Positions 6,302 to 7,869 of a DNA stretch of 7,869 nt are shown here, one piece after another. Under the pieces are notes generated by a model. It had not been told where the DNA came from. It worked only from the letters and a program-made list of their open reading frames with translations, and did no database searches. Source of the stretch: Deltaproteobacteria bacterium (GTDB taxonomy: Bacteria > Desulfobacterota > GWC2-55-46 > DRQE01); assembly GCA_016219165.1 (NCBI GenBank), contig JACRCB010000030.1, forward strand, positions 1-7,869, written 5' to 3'. The translations under genes were made by a program, and so were the position numbers. The stretch's first letter is position 1, and each line of letters starts with the position of its first letter.

Positions 6302-7411
6302 TCACTCACATTTCTTGAAGCGGCCTTTCAGAGATTCGAGGACCTGCGGCATGGTCGTGTATTCCATCTCCTCCTCGGGCAGCCTGTGGGGCTCAAACGG
6401 GCCGTGCCCGCGCATGTAATCGCTGATCTCGCCGGCGCGGCGTCTTGCGCTGTCAAACCCCGGGTCATCGAACATGTCATGGGGGCCTATGAGCCTGCCG
6501 TTACAGAGTTGGAAGCCGGCCGCAATCACCCTCGGAGGGCCGTCGAACCTCGTTGGGTTCGCCTCATAAAAGGGCACCGGCATGAGCGGCCCCGTATGAG
6601 AGCCCCTCATCCATCCATCAACGAGGTGGGGGAAGGTAAAAGCCTCCAGGACCTCCCCGACCGCCGGAAGCCCGGCCTGTGTCCTGAATACCGCAACGGG
6701 GTCGTCCTTGCCAACGTATCTGCCCGCGATGAGGGAGAGTTTCTGGGTGGAGACCACCGCGCATATCTCGCCGTCAGAGTTTCTGGTAACGGACGATACC
6801 ATATACCTTGAAGTGGTCCCTATCAACGCAAGGAGGGTGTAAATCTCCAAGGGGCATTTAAGGGTTATCTCTCTACCCCCTTTTACGTCAACGACCCTGA
6901 AGGAGAAACCCCCTGTCATGCTCGTATCTATAACGAGGCCGGCGGTATTGAAAGGGTCGGCAAAAATTTTGTAAAGCGGCAGGTTCCATGCGCCCGAGGA
7001 GGTCTTGTCCGCCATGAAGACAAGTATCGGCTCGCTCTTTCTCTCCACAAATTCCATCTCCGCCACCCCCGGCCCCATGCCCCTTATGTTCCCGGAGAAT
7101 GCGTCTTTCAGGATGTCCTGCCCGGCGCCGTAGAGTTTCATCTCCCTTGCGACCTCCGTGCACGCGACAAAAACGCTCCATGCCAGCCCGTGTATGTCGG
7201 AATTGTCAGGCCCCCTGTCATGGGTCATTATAAGTTCGAGGTCGTCGCCGCACCTTAAAACGTGGTAATCTATGATTGCGCCCTTTTCCTTTGAATTGTG
7301 GAGCCTCTCCTTGGCCGCATCGATGACGTCCGGATGGATATTGGTATGCCCTACGAAACCACCGACATCGGCCTTTATAACGCTCAGGGTAACCTTTGAC
7401 TTTTCCGCCAT
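6302..7411 (-). CDS. fbp: Bifunctional fructose-1,6-bisphosphate aldolase/phosphatase
   Basis: A 369-residue full-length member of the archaeal-type (class V) FBP aldolase/phosphatase family. It joins dihydroxyacetone phosphate and glyceraldehyde-3-phosphate and then removes the 1-phosphate, giving fructose-6-phosphate, which makes gluconeogenesis one-way. Conserved features are KADVGGFVGH (13-22, metal-binding Asp15 and His22), CGDDLELIMTH (54-64, Asp56/Asp57), YGAGQD (94-99), MADKTSSGAWNLPLYK (133-148, with the mobile metal and phosphate residues), and RYVGKDDP (231-238), where Tyr232 and Lys235 correspond to the aldolase tyrosine and Schiff-base lysine. FPHLVDGWMRGSHTGPLMPV and RFDGPPR follow. 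Family knowledge: typical of archaea and deep-branching, often autotrophic or thermophilic bacteria. The start ATG at 7411 has GGGGAG 7 nt upstream. It heads a likely two-gene unit behind a strong promoter and a long leader. Confidence 0.95.
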   Translation of the reverse strand: MAEKSKVTLSVIKADVGGFVGHTNIHPDVIDAAKERLHNSKEKGAIIDYHVLRCGDDLELIMTHDRGPDNSDIHGLAWSVFVACTEVAREMKLYGAGQDILKDAFSGNIRGMGPGVAEMEFVERKSEPILVFMADKTSSGAWNLPLYKIFADPFNTAGLVIDTSMTGGFSFRVVDVKGGREITLKCPLEIYTLLALIGTTSRYMVSSVTRNSDGEICAVVSTQKLSLIAGRYVGKDDPVAVFRTQAGLPAVGEVLEAFTFPHLVDGWMRGSHTGPLMPVPFYEANPTRFDGPPRVIAAGFQLCNGRLIGPHDMFDDPGFDSARRRAGEISDYMRGHGPFEPHRLPEEEMEYTTMPQVLESLKGRFKKCE

Positions 7412-7639
7412 CTATCTTCTCCCCGCCTTTATAAAATATTGCCCGGTGGTAAGTCTTCCTCCCGGGTCAAAGAAACTACCTTTTAATCCCGTTTATTCCA
7501 GTATTTCTAAGGGCGTTCACCCAAAATTAATGTACAGCGGCCGCCTTAGAGAGAATAACAACCCATCACCACTTTGGACACGTTGGCTTTGAACGTTATA
7601 GAGGAAATTCTGTCAAAAGTGGTGCTGGGCCTGCCAATG
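7412..7639 (-). promoter_or_regulatory. Predicted long 5' leader of the FBP aldolase/phosphatase gene
   Basis: If transcription starts about 7 nt downstream of the TATACT box, roughly 228 nt are transcribed before the ATG. The first part is the palindromic repeat (7562-7629). Further on lie only very short open frames and a small CCCGG/CCGGG inverted pair (about 7442-7465). I recognise no known riboswitch. The leader boundaries are inference from the promoter. Confidence 0.4.
7562..7629. repeat. Palindromic dispersed repeat, copy 2
   Basis: An imperfect 18-bp inverted repeat: CCCATCACCACTTTGGAC (7562-7579) against the complement of GTCAAAAGTGGTGCTGGG (7612-7629), 16 of 18 matching, around a 32-nt spacer. 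Positions 7569-7629 align without gaps to 114-174 at the opposite end of the window, in the same orientation. It falls inside the predicted leader of the FBP aldolase/phosphatase gene, just after its probable transcription start. Identity unknown. Confidence 0.6.
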
Positions 7640-7645
7640 TTTTTA

Positions 7646-7673
7646 AGTATAGTCCGGATAAATGCCCTGTCAA
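7646..7673 (-). promoter_or_regulatory. Strong sigma70-type promoter for the FBP aldolase/phosphatase unit
   Basis: On the minus strand a perfect TTGACA (7668-7673) and TATACT (7646-7651) are separated by 16 nt. This is the best promoter match in the window. It points to the FBP aldolase/phosphatase gene, 235 nt from the -10 box to the ATG, with no intervening gene. Confidence 0.65.
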
Positions 7674-7715
7674 GCCGCTTGCAGGTCTCATTTAAGGAAC
7701 CTCTGAAAAAGTATC

Positions 7716-7749
7716 TTGAGAGAACCTTTTTATAAAAAGGTTCTCTCAA
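7716..7749. repeat. Perfect 34-bp palindrome
   Basis: The half-site TTGAGAGAACCTTTTTA is followed by its exact inverted complement with no loop, centred between 7732 and 7733. As RNA it would fold into a long hairpin with A/U runs on both sides, resembling a bidirectional terminator. It lies about 43 nt upstream of the FBP aldolase/phosphatase promoter and could insulate it from a gene to the right. Confidence 0.6.
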
Positions 7750-7773
7750 ACTCTCTCCAAAAATTTTCAGTTC

Positions 7774-7814
7774 TTCCCGCGAAAACCACCGTAAAATGGG
7801 GGTTTTCGCGGGAA
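7774..7814. repeat. 14-bp-stem hairpin
   Basis: TTCCCGCGAAAACC (7774-7787) is the exact inverted complement of GGTTTTCGCGGGAA (7801-7814), with a 13-nt spacer. It is one of three tandem strong hairpins in the gene-free right end. AACTAAAAG follows on the plus side. Terminator-like or a dispersed palindrome. Confidence 0.5.
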
Positions 7815-7838
7815 CTAAAAGTCTTTGATGGGGGCTTT

Positions 7839-7869
7839 GGGGGAAACTTCTCTACAGAAAGTTTCCCCC
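7839..7869. repeat. 11-bp-stem hairpin at the window edge
   Basis: GGGGGAAACTT (7839-7849) pairs perfectly with AAGTTTCCCCC (7859-7869) around a 9-nt loop. It may extend beyond the window. The arm resembles those at 773-785 and 3407-3414. It may terminate a gene lying to the right. Confidence 0.5.

Noticed and set aside
7546..7749. A 67-codon minus-strand open frame
   Set aside because: Its N-terminus is translated palindrome and its C-terminus is the dispersed repeat, the promoter boxes lie inside it, and it has no recognisable family. It may be a decayed element but not a supported gene.
1..7869. A CRISPR array, toxin-antitoxin pair, defence system or prophage
   Set aside because: No regularly spaced repeats, nuclease, integrase or phage genes are visible on either strand; the genes are mostly known metabolic and maintenance families.

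Overview
The window is a compact block of nine protein genes, all on the minus strand. It looks bacterial: there are good Shine-Dalgarno sites, two sigma70-type promoters (TTGACA-16-TATACT and a perfect TATAAT box), and GC-rich hairpins in the gaps. Gene content (fructose-bisphosphate aldolase/phosphatase of the archaeal/deep-bacterial type, an AmmeMemoRadiSam-type radical SAM enzyme, RNA 3'-phosphate cyclase, an MTH1187-type thiamine-binding protein, a HypE-like AIR-synthase paralogue) and frequent AGG and ATA codons suggest an anaerobic, possibly thermophilic, autotrophic lineage such as Nitrospirota or Desulfobacterota. That placement is inference.

Layout in the direction of transcription (right to left). 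From 7869 to 7640 there are three strong hairpins and then a strong promoter (7646-7673). A leader of about 230 nt contains a palindromic dispersed repeat (7562-7629). Then come the FBP aldolase/phosphatase gene (7411-6302) and a HypE-like AIR-synthase-family gene (6220-5189), closed by a GC-rich hairpin. A second promoter (about 5041-5068) starts a unit of a BCAM0308-type zinc protein (4999-4502), the radical SAM enzyme (4491-3481), the thiamine-binding protein (3379-3071), RtcA (3074-2001), a CopD-like four-helix membrane protein (1937-1473) and a SAM methyltransferase (1429-842). After a long-stem hairpin (773-838) comes a macro-domain hydrolase (724-185), followed by a second copy of the dispersed repeat (107-174).

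No defence system, CRISPR array, tRNA, rRNA or intact mobile element is visible. The most notable observations are these. First, rtcA has no canonical start codon: its N-terminus falls exactly on an AUA that overlaps the previous gene's UAG stop as AUAG, behind a good Shine-Dalgarno. Second, two related palindromic repeats of about 61 bp lie at the two ends of the block, one of them inside the predicted leader of the FBP aldolase/phosphatase gene. Third, intergenic hairpins with a GGGAAA(A/C)C-type arm recur across the window.
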